DNA from: a virus
Length of the DNA stretch: 64,000 bases
Reading direction: 5' to 3' (one strand)
IMG/VR virus record: IMGVR_UViG_3300027895_000070
Span: 1-64,000 of that record
In this document: piece after piece, positions 15,382 through 23,578 of the stretch
How the letters are laid out: each line of letters opens with the position of its first letter
Numbering within the stretch: position 1 is the stretch's first letter
Translations under genes and position numbers: made by a program
Notes under the pieces: generated by a model
Databases searched by the model: none
What the model was told of the DNA's origin: nothing
The model's input: only the letters and a program-made list of their open reading frames with translations

Positions 15382-15750
15382 ATGAGCGAGCTCCTTTTTT
15401 CACATCTTCGAGAAATGAACCTGATACGCTCGGCGCGTTGGCACAAAGGCGGATTGGATGAATGGAGCGTCAACGATTGGCTCACGGCGTTTGCCGGCGA
15501 AGCCGGTGAGGCTTGCGATGCAGGCAAGAAACATCGACGCATATTGAGTGGAATTCAGCAACACGGAAATACCCCGGCAGATTTGAACGATGCCGAAGAA
15601 AAAATCATGGACGAACTTGCGGATTCCGTCATTTATGCCGATCTCACTGCGACTCGAATGGGGCGGTCTTTGGCCGATGCGATCATTCGCAAGTTCAACG
15701 CCATCAGCGAGCGAGAGGGATTTCCGGAAAGGCTTATCAGTGCCGGATAA
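15382..15750 (+). CDS. MazG-like nucleotide pyrophosphohydrolase, 122 aa
   Basis: WLTAFAGEAGEACDAGKKHR supplies the first acidic pair and EEKIMDELADSVIYADLTAT the second (the ExxE...DxxD pattern of all-alpha NTP pyrophosphatases). RKFNAISEREGFPERL is the usual MazG-like C-terminal signature. Such enzymes hydrolyse NTPs or dNTPs to monophosphates and PPi. Phage versions may adjust nucleotide pools or alarmone levels. Confidence 0.85.
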   Translation: MSELLFSHLREMNLIRSARWHKGGLDEWSVNDWLTAFAGEAGEACDAGKKHRRILSGIQQHGNTPADLNDAEEKIMDELADSVIYADLTATRMGRSLADAIIRKFNAISEREGFPERLISAG

Positions 15751-15779
15751 TGACCCAATCCGCTCCGCCGCGAGGTAAT

Positions 15780-16376
15780 ATGCGAGTCTTGATCGCCTGC
15801 GAATTTTCGGGAATTGTTCGCGACGAGTTCGCGAAACGCGGCCATGAAGCGTATTCGTGCGATCTTTTACCAAGCGAGCGATCCGGCAAGCACATCATCG
15901 GCAAATTTCAATCGGTGATTCAGGAGAGTTGGGATTTCATCGGATTTCATTACGAATGCCGCGTAATGGCGAATTCGGGCGTCCAATGGCTTCACACAAC
16001 TCCGGGCCGGTGGGACGAATTACGAGAAGCGGCGGACGTTTTCAATGTCACGCTTCGAGATTCGCGGCTAGGGTATTCGGAGAATAGTATAATGCACTGC
16101 CACGCAAAAAAGTTGATCGACCGCGAACAGGACCAAGTTGTGCAGCCGTGGCATTTCGGTGTGCCGCGATTCAAGGCGACGTGTTTGTGGCTGCGGAATA
16201 TTCCGAGGCTTGCTCGCACGAACGTCCTGACACCGCCAGCCAAGGGAACAGAAGAGCACAAGCGGTGGTCTGCCGTTCATCGCTGCCCCCCGGGCAAGGA
16301 TCGATGGAAAGAGCGTAGCCGGACCTTTGCGGGTGTTGCCATCGCAATGGCAGAACAGTGGGGTAATTATGCCTGA
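15780..16376 (+). CDS. C5-cytosine methyltransferase-like protein lacking the PPC motif, 198 aa
   Basis: The start at 15780 (MRVLIACEFSGIVRDEFAKR) follows GAGGT. It shares the layout of short phage C5-MTase-like proteins: SAM-binding CEFSG strand, GHEAYSCDLLPSE, then ANSGVQWLHTTPGRWDELRE, the ENSIMH segment in place of ENV, and a C-terminal SRTFAGVAIAMAEQW. Where relatives have HPPCTYL before NSGV, this protein reads FHYECRVMANSGV. The two prolines of motif IV are lost although a Cys remains. It may be an inactive or altered relative, perhaps a SAM- or DNA-binding regulator. Confidence 0.65.
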   Translation: MRVLIACEFSGIVRDEFAKRGHEAYSCDLLPSERSGKHIIGKFQSVIQESWDFIGFHYECRVMANSGVQWLHTTPGRWDELREAADVFNVTLRDSRLGYSENSIMHCHAKKLIDREQDQVVQPWHFGVPRFKATCLWLRNIPRLARTNVLTPPAKGTEEHKRWSAVHRCPPGKDRWKERSRTFAGVAIAMAEQWGNYA

Positions 16377-16431
16377 AAATGATGCTATTCGCTCCGCCGC
16401 CTTCGACCTGCTGAAAGCGTGGGAACCATGA
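16369..16431 (+). CDS. Mini-gene of 20 codons
   Basis: MPENDAIRSAAFDLLKAWEP, overlapping the ends of its neighbours by a few bases. It resembles residues 88-101 of the next protein (DPVRRAAFDLLGAWDRFD), so it may be a relic of a duplicated gene or a short leader peptide. Confidence 0.3.
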   Translation: MPENDAIRSAAFDLLKAWEP

Positions 16432-16880
16432 CAATCACCCATATCAATTCGATTCCTCCCCGTAATGGCATACATCCTTTGAGGGTTGAGGGGAACAAAG
16501 ATAGCTATCTGGCTACGGCGTTCTTCGCTTGCGATGGGAGAGTCGAGGAAATCGGAATCCGGCTCGATTTCGGAAAGGCAATTCTTTTCCCCCAAGACTT
16601 CATCGACAGCGAAATAACGATTTCGGACGATGATCGACAATACTTTTTTGATCGGATCGCCGCTATCGTTAGCGGGAACAAGGCTGTCGATCCTGTTAGA
16701 AGGGCAGCGTTTGATTTGCTTGGAGCGTGGGATAGGTTCGACAACCTCGACACCGCGAAGGGCGTGGCGATGCCGATGGAATCCACCCGCCGCACCCGCG
16801 CCGAAGAAAGGTTCAAGCGGATCGTCCGCAAGGCGAGGGAGTTGGAAGAGGCGGCGAGGAAGAATGCGGATGTGAGTTGA
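16428..16880 (+). CDS. Hypothetical protein, 150 aa
   Basis: MTITHINSIPPRNGIHPLRV begins a strand-rich N-terminal half. The C-terminal half carries VRRAAFDLLGAWDRFDNLDT and a long basic helix (AEERFKRIVRKARELEEAAR). Recurring phage modules of unknown role. Confidence 0.6.
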   Translation: MTITHINSIPPRNGIHPLRVEGNKDSYLATAFFACDGRVEEIGIRLDFGKAILFPQDFIDSEITISDDDRQYFFDRIAAIVSGNKAVDPVRRAAFDLLGAWDRFDNLDTAKGVAMPMESTRRTRAEERFKRIVRKARELEEAARKNADVS

Positions 16881-16882
16881 AA

Positions 16883-17842
16883 ATGGAACACGCCAAACTT
16901 TGGAAGCGGATTTTGAATGAGGGATTAACGGTGGAAGCGTATGCCGTAGATTGTCCGGTCTTATTGGCAATTGCCCACATTTGTGAACAAAACAACATGG
17001 CGAACGCAATTCCTTATTTTGTGAATAGAATTGTCATGGCCCCCATTATCGTCGTTCCATGGCATTCTGATTTAGAGGGAGATGTCGAGAAAATTTCTCC
17101 AGCGGACCTGGAGAGGTTCACAATCGCATTGCCATTCGACGAATTCTACATGGAATTTGTTCGCGGCAATCAGCATGAGGGTATGTATATTGCGGCGACC
17201 GATCAAGAAAATGAAGCGAGGCGGGTTCACGCCATCGTCATACGAATCGTCAATGATCGCGTGTCGGCGCAATGCTTTTTTTCATTCCTCTTGGACAAAG
17301 GCGGAAAATATTGCGGCGACTATCGAATATCCAAGATGACTCGCGACGGTTTTTTGGCGGATAAGGAATTCGGTAATCCTGAAATATGCTCTGTGCAGGA
17401 GTATGCAATATTGAGGGAAAAGCTATTGAGGGCAGAGAGCGAACTTGACACCTCTCTTGAAAAGCTAACTGTTATTTTCGCCGGAGTGCTGCTGACCTGC
17501 CTTTCACTTCTATCGTGCAAAAACATTGAACTTTCGGCCAAGACTTTGGATGAAAAAACAATTCGTCGCGCAGCAAAACGCACTATGCGAGATGCCAGCT
17601 ACTTCCGTTATCACACCTTGGTCGTGAAGCCGCCCGGGGCTAAATCCACTTCGCCCGGAGTTGAAATCGACGTGATGCCATTCCATAAATGCCGTGGTCA
17701 CTTCGCGGAGTATGGCCCCGAATTCAATAAAGGACTTTTGTTTGGAAAATACGCCGGACGGTTTTATATGAGTCCGTGCGTCAAAGGGAAAAAGGAACAC
17801 GGGCGAGTTGAGAAGGATTACGAGCTTCCGAACGTGAGTTGA
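16883..17842 (+). CDS. Hypothetical phage protein, 319 aa, with conserved C-terminal domain
   Basis: Begins MEHAKLWKRILNEGLTVEAY. The C-terminal third shows a pattern found repeatedly in phage hypothetical proteins: KNIELSAKTLDEKTIRRAAK, then YHTLVVKPPGAKS, HKCRGHFAEYG, GLLFGKYAGRFYM and a final charged DYEL. The strictly ordered His, Cys, Arg, Gly and Phe residues suggest a compact nucleic-acid-related fold, but no function is established. A single hydrophobic segment near residues 195-210 (VIFAGVLLTCLSLL) is probably buried. A strong terminator follows. Confidence 0.7.
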   Translation: MEHAKLWKRILNEGLTVEAYAVDCPVLLAIAHICEQNNMANAIPYFVNRIVMAPIIVVPWHSDLEGDVEKISPADLERFTIALPFDEFYMEFVRGNQHEGMYIAATDQENEARRVHAIVIRIVNDRVSAQCFFSFLLDKGGKYCGDYRISKMTRDGFLADKEFGNPEICSVQEYAILREKLLRAESELDTSLEKLTVIFAGVLLTCLSLLSCKNIELSAKTLDEKTIRRAAKRTMRDASYFRYHTLVVKPPGAKSTSPGVEIDVMPFHKCRGHFAEYGPEFNKGLLFGKYAGRFYMSPCVKGKKEHGRVEKDYELPNVS

Positions 17843-17887
17843 CTTCCCCCGCCCCCGCGATAGTTTTTTCGCGAGTCTGCGTCGTCC

Positions 17888-17920
17888 TCCCGGCGGTCTG
17901 TTTGACGCCGGGATTTTATT
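17888..17920 (+). terminator. Rho-independent terminator of the 14.6-17.8 kb rightward operon
   Basis: TCCCGGCG pairs perfectly with CGCCGGGA (8 bp) around a 10-base loop and is followed by TTTTATT. It lies 46 bases after the last rightward stop. Confidence 0.8.
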
Positions 17921-18044
17921 TGGGGTTCGCCTTTGGTCTACCGCCTCGCTTGCCGTTGTCCGCGCTGGACTTCGCCTTGCGTTTGCTGGTATGGCTTCCC
18001 ACCCAGCCCATCACTTTTTTAACCTCTTCGGCGGTCGGCTTCAT
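17916..18044 (-). CDS. Small basic protein, 42 aa
   Basis: MKPTAEEVKKVMGWVGSHTS, followed by a Lys/Arg-rich tail with GKRGGRPK. The tail suits nucleic-acid binding. Its stop codon lies within the terminator T-tract. Function unknown. Confidence 0.5.
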   Translation of the reverse strand: MKPTAEEVKKVMGWVGSHTSKRKAKSSADNGKRGGRPKANPK

Positions 18045-18053
18045 GATCTCACT

Positions 18054-18554
18054 TTAGCAAAGAATGGGAAGAGAAACCAATCGGAAAGCCCCATCGGCGA
18101 ATTTTGCGAGGCCGAGATTCGTGCGATATTTTGTTTGGCCCTTGTCCCAAGTGACCATGACGCAACAGCCATCCCAAGTTGCGCGACTCATGTAGCGGAC
18201 AGTTCCCGTCAACCTCTCCATGTGGAATAACCTATTCTCGGTAATTACGTATCCACGTCCCTCGCAGTTTTTGCAGTCTTTTCGGCGGCCAAAATCGCAT
18301 GACGTGCATCTACCGCGAGTTTCGGAGCGATCCTCTATTTCCAGCCAAATAGCAAATCTGGTACTCTCCGGAAAGAATTTATTAACGTGGGCGCGCCTAG
18401 CATTCTGTCGGTTCGCATGCGCGGCTTTCGCGGCTTTTTGTTTAGCCGTCAATTCGTCTGGTTGTGTCCATCCCGCGTTTGGACTCAGGTCAATAGCCGG
18501 TGTGTTGACGGGCATATACCAAGGCACGTTTCGATTATGATATTTATCGGACAT
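18054..18554 (-). CDS. Hypothetical protein with a four-Cys zinc motif, 166 aa
   Basis: The start at 18554 (MSDKYHNRNVPWYMPVNTPA) follows GGAGGAAAG. Residues near 85-105 carry CTSCDFGRRKDCKNCEGRGY, a DnaJ-type CxxC...CxxCxGxG zinc pattern. A basic helical region precedes it. The DnaJ zinc motif usually appears several times; here a single unit is used. Function unknown. Confidence 0.6.
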   Translation of the reverse strand: MSDKYHNRNVPWYMPVNTPAIDLSPNAGWTQPDELTAKQKAAKAAHANRQNARRAHVNKFFPESTRFAIWLEIEDRSETRGRCTSCDFGRRKDCKNCEGRGYVITENRLFHMERLTGTVRYMSRATWDGCCVMVTWDKGQTKYRTNLGLAKFADGAFRLVSLPILC

Positions 18555-18629
18555 CTTTCCTCCAAAAGGCAAAGGTAAAAGACGCGGAGGATTAGTCCGC
18601 GTCGAGAGGCTCGAAATTGTCGATCCGAC

Positions 18630-19409
18630 TTAGTTGCTGATGGCCACTTGTATATCTTCCGTCGCTTCGCTCCGCAGCGATTCAAGTCGGCTCACGACGC
18701 CGCAGGCCGAATCGAATACGCCATGTAGCTTGGCCGTCCGCATTGGCAACGCATTGCCCCACCGCTTGGCGACTTCCGTGAAGGCGTTAAACAAGCTCCA
18801 ACCCGTACGCGGGCGGAAATCTTCATAGGTCGGCTCATGCCATTCCTTGGCCACATTGATGATGTCCGAAGCAGGGAACAGGCCATTGCGAGCTCCGTTG
18901 ACGATCAGGTCGTGCGCGGAGCGGTCGTCAATCTCGAAACCCTTGTAAGCCTCGATCCGCTTGTGCTGGACCTGCCGGCTTTCCACCAGCGCCGCCGTCG
19001 CCTTGGCAACCAGCGCGGGTAAGTCCCGTTCAATGTGCCGCGTGTGCCGGCGGCTGATCTGAATCTCGCCGGAGAAGGCCAGATTATCGCAGACGAAGAC
19101 GCGGCTACCGAGCGAGATCGCGGCGGGAAACGTCTTGTCGTGCGAGTTGCGAAGGCCAAACACCAGATTGTAATCTGGCTGGTCGCCGCGAAGATCGAAT
19201 AGGCCGAAGAACCGCTGGCCATCTTTCGCCAGGGCGTATTGCTGCTGGGCGATGACAAGGCCCATGTCCGCCATGGCTCCCGTGACCAGTTCGATCATGC
19301 GCTCGTGCGCGATGGGCTGGTAGCTGTCGGTGGCTTCCGGCATCTGAACGCGGCGAACTTCGTCGATTCCAACTTCGCTGCCGCCCGCATGAATCATGAA
19401 ACTTTGCAT
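18630..19409 (-). CDS. DUF932 (phage/plasmid-like TIGR03299) protein, 259 aa
   Basis: The start at 19409 (MQSFMIHAGGSEVGIDEVRR) has CAGGAG upstream. The body follows the DUF932 pattern: the YQPIAHERMIELV helix, RFFGLFDLRGDQPDYNLVFG, LRNSHDKTFPAAISLGSRVF and VCDNLAFSGEI. These proteins are common in phages and plasmids near DNA-processing genes; their role is not established. The promoter upstream contains a palindromic operator-like site. Confidence 0.85.
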   Translation of the reverse strand: MQSFMIHAGGSEVGIDEVRRVQMPEATDSYQPIAHERMIELVTGAMADMGLVIAQQQYALAKDGQRFFGLFDLRGDQPDYNLVFGLRNSHDKTFPAAISLGSRVFVCDNLAFSGEIQISRRHTRHIERDLPALVAKATAALVESRQVQHKRIEAYKGFEIDDRSAHDLIVNGARNGLFPASDIINVAKEWHEPTYEDFRPRTGWSLFNAFTEVAKRWGNALPMRTAKLHGVFDSACGVVSRLESLRSEATEDIQVAISN

Positions 19410-19453
19410 ATGAGACTCCTGAAAAGTGGTAATCACTATCGATTACGTTTCAT

Positions 19454-19481
19454 ATCCTATCTGATAGGTTTTAGTTGTCAA
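19454..19481 (-). promoter_or_regulatory. Leftward promoter with embedded palindrome
   Basis: On the minus strand TTGACA (19476-19481), 16-base spacer, TAGGAT (19454-19459). CCTATC-T-GATAGG (19456-19468) is a perfect 13-base palindrome overlapping the -10 and spacer, well placed as an operator for the DUF932 gene. Confidence 0.6.
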
Positions 19482-19529
19482 GGATAATTTGCAGAATAAT
19501 TTTCGGAATTAACCTTGGGCCTTTCCCCG

Positions 19530-19557
19530 TTGACATTTCCGGGCCGCGAGATAAAGT
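19530..19557 (+). promoter_or_regulatory. Rightward promoter, first of a tandem pair
   Basis: TTGACA (19530-19535), 16-base spacer, TAAAGT (19552-19557), followed by GC. The second copy 101 bases later has the same spacing and -10. Confidence 0.5.
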
Positions 19558-19630
19558 GCAAGCTCAAGGCCGTAAGGCCAACCCCCCTTAATCTGCTCGG
19601 CGAGCCGTTGTGCTTTGCCGGGTTTTTTAT

Positions 19631-19658
19631 TTGACTTTGTAGGTTCGCGTTATAAAGT
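19631..19658 (+). promoter_or_regulatory. Rightward promoter, second of a tandem pair
   Basis: TTGACT (19631-19636), 16-base spacer, TAAAGT (19653-19658). It lies just after a T6 run (19623-19628) that could terminate transcripts from the first promoter. Confidence 0.5.
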
Positions 19659-19664
19659 GCCGGC

Positions 19665-19776
19665 AGAGTAAAGCGCCGGGCCATTTCGATATTGAGCCTG
19701 CATAAATTTTGGAACAGCCGTACCCCGTGTTCGCACGCCCGCTGGCCTGCCGGACTTTACTCTAACGGGGTACGGC
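19665..19776 (+). promoter_or_regulatory. Structured leader with two interlocking inverted repeats
   Basis: Arm A AGAGTAAAG (19665-19673) pairs with CTTTACTCT (19755-19763). Arm B GCCGTACCCCGT (19717-19728) pairs with ACGGGGTACGGC (19765-19776), 12 bp perfect, followed by TTCTTTTTC. The order A-B-A'-B' means the two helices form a pseudoknot or are mutually exclusive. The B helix plus T-rich tail looks like a terminator or attenuator before the gene at 19800. The whole 19482-19799 stretch holds no gene. Confidence 0.55.
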
Positions 19777-19799
19777 TTCTTTTTCACTTCGGAGCAAAT

Positions 19800-20228
19800 A
19801 TGCGAAGCGGATACACCGACGAATTAGATCAAAAGGAATTGGCGATGTGGCGAGGGCAAGTCGCCAGCGCCATTCGCGGCAAGCGGGGCCAAGCTTTACT
19901 CCGCGATTGCCTCGCCGCACTAGACGCGATGCCGCTTAAGCGGATTATTGCTGATGTACTCGTTGACGGGAAGGATGACGTGTGCCTGCTGGGTGCTGGC
20001 GGCAAAACGAGAAACATTCCTGACCTCGATAAGCTTGATCCCGAGGAGCACGCAACTCTCGGAAAATTATTCAACGTTGCGCCCTGCCTCATCCAGGAAA
20101 TCGAGTGGGTCAACGATGAAAGAACCCGAGACAAATGGGTCGGCGACAAACTTGTCGAACAGACGCCGGAAGAGCGGTTTGCGTCAGTTCGCCAATGGCT
20201 TGTGGAAAATATCAAGCCGGTAGAATAA
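19800..20228 (+). CDS. Conserved phage hypothetical protein, 142 aa
   Basis: MRSGYTDELDQKELAMWRGQ, then VASAIRGKRGQALLRDCLAA and DPEEHATLGKLFNVA. The RWRG.V.SAIRGKRGQ.FL pattern is a recurring phage family of unknown role, typically encoded in early regions. A structured leader precedes it. Confidence 0.7.
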   Translation: MRSGYTDELDQKELAMWRGQVASAIRGKRGQALLRDCLAALDAMPLKRIIADVLVDGKDDVCLLGAGGKTRNIPDLDKLDPEEHATLGKLFNVAPCLIQEIEWVNDERTRDKWVGDKLVEQTPEERFASVRQWLVENIKPVE

Positions 20229-20257
20229 TTCATATCTTTTTCACGGGATTTATTTAC

Positions 20258-20426
20258 TTGGCTCATCAAGCTCAATTCAACCTCGCGGGATTAAATTCAC
20301 TGCCGCGGATCGAGTTCCAACGCAGTTGTTTTCATAGACCCCAACTGGTTATTCCCCGGAATCCCCTTTACCTCCGGCGAATCGAAGTCGCTGGCCAGCG
20401 CCTAGATTGTGAATTTGATGAGCCAA
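20258..20426 (+). promoter_or_regulatory. Long-range inverted repeat enclosing a structured noncoding segment
   Basis: TTGGCTCATCAA (20258-20269) pairs perfectly with TTGATGAGCCAA (20415-20426). The inner 145 bases hold further helices: CAGTTG/CAACTG and the palindrome CGCTGGCCAGCG. About 20 bases after it comes CTTTTTTCACTTCGGCGAAGG and the ATG of RNase HI at 20465. The same ending (TTTTTCACTTCGG) follows the 19717-19776 hairpin. It could be an mRNA leader or a small RNA. No gene is seen in 20229-20464. Confidence 0.5.
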
Positions 20427-20464
20427 ACAAATCGACCCTTTTTTCACTTCGGCGAAGGTGAATC

Positions 20465-20932
20465 ATGCCTGATAAGCCTGAAGACGGCGATTTAGTTCTC
20501 TACTTCGATGGTCTATGCGAACCTAAAAATCCTGGCGGAACGATGTGCGGAGCGTTCCTGTTGCACCGCCCCGACGGAGTGATGAGTGGGGTAGTGCATC
20601 GGCCTCCCGATCCCAGAAACACCAATAACCTCGCGGAATATCGAGCGCTCTACATCGGTTTGATTCGGGTCAAGAATTTGGGAGGGTGCAAGCAACTTAT
20701 CATCCGTGGTGATTCTCAGTTAGTGATTCGGCAATTGACCGGAGAATATGCCTGCAATTCTGAAAAGCTGATCCCCGCTCGCGCGTCGTGCCTCGAATTG
20801 CTCCGCGAGATTTGCACAAGCTGGGAAGCCCAATGGATACCTCGCGAACAGAACACCGACGTCGACGCGATTTGCCGCGCCGAGTATTTCAAGCAGACCG
20901 GACATGTCGCACAGGATCGAAGCAGGAAATAG
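20465..20932 (+). CDS. rnhA: Ribonuclease HI
   Basis: The catalytic residues of RNase H1 are present in order: Asp in LVLYFDGLCEPKNPGG, Glu in NNLAEYRALYIGL, Asp in LIIRGDSQLVIRQL, and Asp in REQNTDVDAICR. Length 155 aa is typical. The enzyme cleaves RNA in RNA-DNA hybrids, so it can remove primers made by the primase encoded three bases downstream. Confidence 0.92.
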   Translation: MPDKPEDGDLVLYFDGLCEPKNPGGTMCGAFLLHRPDGVMSGVVHRPPDPRNTNNLAEYRALYIGLIRVKNLGGCKQLIIRGDSQLVIRQLTGEYACNSEKLIPARASCLELLREICTSWEAQWIPREQNTDVDAICRAEYFKQTGHVAQDRSRK

Positions 20933-20935
20933 GGC

Positions 20936-23575
20936 ATGGAAGCCGAACTTCCGCAAGATATGCTCTCGCACGCGCTGGCCTATGCTAAACGGGGCTGGCT
21001 CGTCCTGCCTCTCCACAATCCAATTCTCAGGCTGGACAAGTTGATTTGCTCATGTTCACTGGGGGATAAGTGTACATCTCCCGCCAAACACCCGCGAACC
21101 GAATCGGGGTTAAAAGACGCGACGATTGACGAGCTGCAAATCCGCCGCTGGTGGACGATGTGGCCGCAGGCGAATATCGGGCTGGCGACGGGTTTGGCCA
21201 GTGGAGTCATCGCGGTAGATATTGACGGCGTTTATGGCCAGCAATCTTTGGAAGTGCTTCAACAGGAATATGGAACACTCCCAGAAACATTGCGTCAGCG
21301 GACGCCGCGAGAGGGGGGAGAGCATTATCTGTTCAAATTCGATCCACTTCATCCCGTTGCTAACACCCAGCCGCCAGGGCCGGTTCTAGGAGACAAGATC
21401 GATACGCGGGGTAACGGCGGATACATTGTCGTGGCCCCTTCTCGTGTGCCCAGCGGCAGGCAATACGAATGGCTCAACGATTTCGAGGTCGCGGAAATGC
21501 CGCGATGGATTTACGGGGTAATTGAGGCCAATCGGGACGCAAAAAAGAAACCAAAGGCGATTCCGCCGGCTGAAAGAACCGTGACGGAATCCGGACCTTA
21601 TTGGCTGGGAAAAGCGCTGGCGATAGTCGGAGTAGGAAATCGAAATAACACCGGCTTTTGGTTGGCCTGCCAGTTGCGTGATGCCCGGCTTAGCGAATCG
21701 GAAGCCACGCCAATCATTCAGGATTTTTGCGCCCGTTGTCCGCGAGGCGACAAGGAATATTCTGTCGATGAAGCGATGGCCTCGTTGCGAGAGGCTTTTA
21801 GTCAATCCCCCCGCGAGCCGACGGATTTTGAGAAGCGGCGATTGGAGAGCAAAAAACGCGATCGAACTCGCGCCCCATCGACGCGAAAAAACGGCCATCC
21901 CGACGTTGAAACTGGGGATAACGGTCACCCCGAGGTGATCGAACCGCCTGAACACGCGCACCCCGGCGACGCGAGCGAAGAAGAAGACAATCGACCAGAA
22001 ATCTTCGTGTCAACCGATGAGCATACTGTCGCGGACGGAACGGTTGAGGCAATTGAGGGTGACCCAGAACTTTATCATCGTGCCGGCGCTTTGGTTCATG
22101 TTGTCAATGCGGCGGAACGGAGCAAACGGAAGGGAATTATCGGCGACCCCACGATTATAGAAGCTTCTCCCTTATGGGTACGCGAACGGATCAATCGACG
22201 GGCGAAGCTCATGCAGAAGATCAAAACAAAAGAGGGGTGGAAAGATGTTCGTACACACGTCCCAGTTTGGCTTCCAGGAATGATTCTGGCGCGGGGCGAG
22301 TGGCCGAATGTCCGTGGCCTTCGGGCAATTTCTGATGCTCCGGTATTACGGGCAGATGGCTCACTGCATCAGATAGCAGGATACGATGAACAAACTGGAG
22401 TTTTGTACGTCCCATCCCAGGAATTTCCGGCTATCGGCGAAGTTGATATGGACGATGCCTCAATCGCGGTGGATAAACTGTTGGAACTTGTTTCGGATTT
22501 CCCCTTTGAACTGTCGGAGCATCGATCCGCGTGGCTCGCCAGCCTTTTGACGCCACTGGCGAGGTTTGCGTTTGATGGGCCTTCCCCGGCATTTCTGACG
22601 GACGGCAACGTGCGGGGTTCCGGCAAAGGATTATCGTGCCAAGTCGCCGCGCTTATCATCATGGGCCGCGAGATGCCGGTTAGCGGATATTCGGCTGATC
22701 CCGTGGAAATGGCGAAGAAAATCACGGCTATTGCGTTGGCTGGCCGGTCGATGGTGCTGCTCGATAACGTCACGGGAACATTCGGCAATGACGCGATTGA
22801 TCGGGCATTGACGGCCACACGTTGGGAGGATCGGATTCTAGGATATAGCGAGACGAAAGAGGTTCCGCTTTACACGACGTGGTACGCGACGGGGAACAAC
22901 TTCACCATCGCCGCGGATGCGGCGCGTCGGGCTATTCATATCCGGTTAGACTCACAAGAAGAACGACCAGAGGAGCGGAATAATTTCAAAATTCCCAAGA
23001 TTCGTTCGCATATCCTGAAATCCCGTCCCCAATTATTGTCGTATGCCCTGACGATTTTGATGGCTTATTTTCGCGCCGGTGCTCCCAAAAAGGAAAAACT
23101 GTCGGCCTTCGGATCATTCGAGGGATGGTCGGATTTGATCCGCAACGCTTTGATTTGGATCGGACAAGTTGATCCATGCAATACGCGGGCGAATATGATG
23201 GAGCTATCTGATGAGACGGGAATTCAATTGCGGGATTTAGTCAAGGCATGGGACCAATTTGACCATCACGGAATCGGCATGACCTGTGCCGATCTTATCA
23301 ACCGTCTATACAACCCGCGATTGCGCTCCGAGGGGGATATCGACATTGCCATGCGGGCGGCGGTTGAGGCCATTACAAAGACAGGGCCAGGGAAGACGCC
23401 AACCGCCAGAATGATTGGTTCCAAATTAAAACAGTTTCGGCGGCGAGTAGTGGGAATTCTCAAATTCGATGTCGATCCCAAAAAAGACGACTCGGCGGGG
23501 GCAACTTGGAAGCTATTCCCAAAAACGTATGTGCCTGAAATTGCCGTTGAAGCGGACTCGACCATTCCAGATTGA
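20936..23575 (+). CDS. Prim-Pol primase-polymerase with C-terminal helicase-like ATPase, 879 aa
   Basis: Residues 8-200 are a Prim-Pol (AEP) domain: AYAKRGWLVLPLHNP, a zinc-type CSCSLGDKCTSPAKHP, ANIGLATGLASGVIAVDIDG with the catalytic Asp pair, and PREGGEHYLFKF in place of the S/GGGxH motif. After an acidic linker with an NGHP..NGHPEV repeat, residues 520-720 form an ATPase: DGNVRGSGKGLSCQ (P-loop with Gly instead of Ser/Thr after Lys), MVLLDNV (Walker B-like) and a late AADAARRAIHIRLDS arginine motif. It would prime and unwind DNA at the phage origin. The gene precedes the iteron cluster. Confidence 0.88.
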   Translation: MEAELPQDMLSHALAYAKRGWLVLPLHNPILRLDKLICSCSLGDKCTSPAKHPRTESGLKDATIDELQIRRWWTMWPQANIGLATGLASGVIAVDIDGVYGQQSLEVLQQEYGTLPETLRQRTPREGGEHYLFKFDPLHPVANTQPPGPVLGDKIDTRGNGGYIVVAPSRVPSGRQYEWLNDFEVAEMPRWIYGVIEANRDAKKKPKAIPPAERTVTESGPYWLGKALAIVGVGNRNNTGFWLACQLRDARLSESEATPIIQDFCARCPRGDKEYSVDEAMASLREAFSQSPREPTDFEKRRLESKKRDRTRAPSTRKNGHPDVETGDNGHPEVIEPPEHAHPGDASEEEDNRPEIFVSTDEHTVADGTVEAIEGDPELYHRAGALVHVVNAAERSKRKGIIGDPTIIEASPLWVRERINRRAKLMQKIKTKEGWKDVRTHVPVWLPGMILARGEWPNVRGLRAISDAPVLRADGSLHQIAGYDEQTGVLYVPSQEFPAIGEVDMDDASIAVDKLLELVSDFPFELSEHRSAWLASLLTPLARFAFDGPSPAFLTDGNVRGSGKGLSCQVAALIIMGREMPVSGYSADPVEMAKKITAIALAGRSMVLLDNVTGTFGNDAIDRALTATRWEDRILGYSETKEVPLYTTWYATGNNFTIAADAARRAIHIRLDSQEERPEERNNFKIPKIRSHILKSRPQLLSYALTILMAYFRAGAPKKEKLSAFGSFEGWSDLIRNALIWIGQVDPCNTRANMMELSDETGIQLRDLVKAWDQFDHHGIGMTCADLINRLYNPRLRSEGDIDIAMRAAVEAITKTGPGKTPTARMIGSKLKQFRRRVVGILKFDVDPKKDDSAGATWKLFPKTYVPEIAVEADSTIPD

Positions 23576-23578
23576 GCA

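Noticed and set aside
20270-20414. tRNA or group I intron between two genes
   Set aside because: A GGATCGAGTTCC stretch recalls a T-arm but no acceptor, D or anticodon stems could be completed, and no intron core elements were found.
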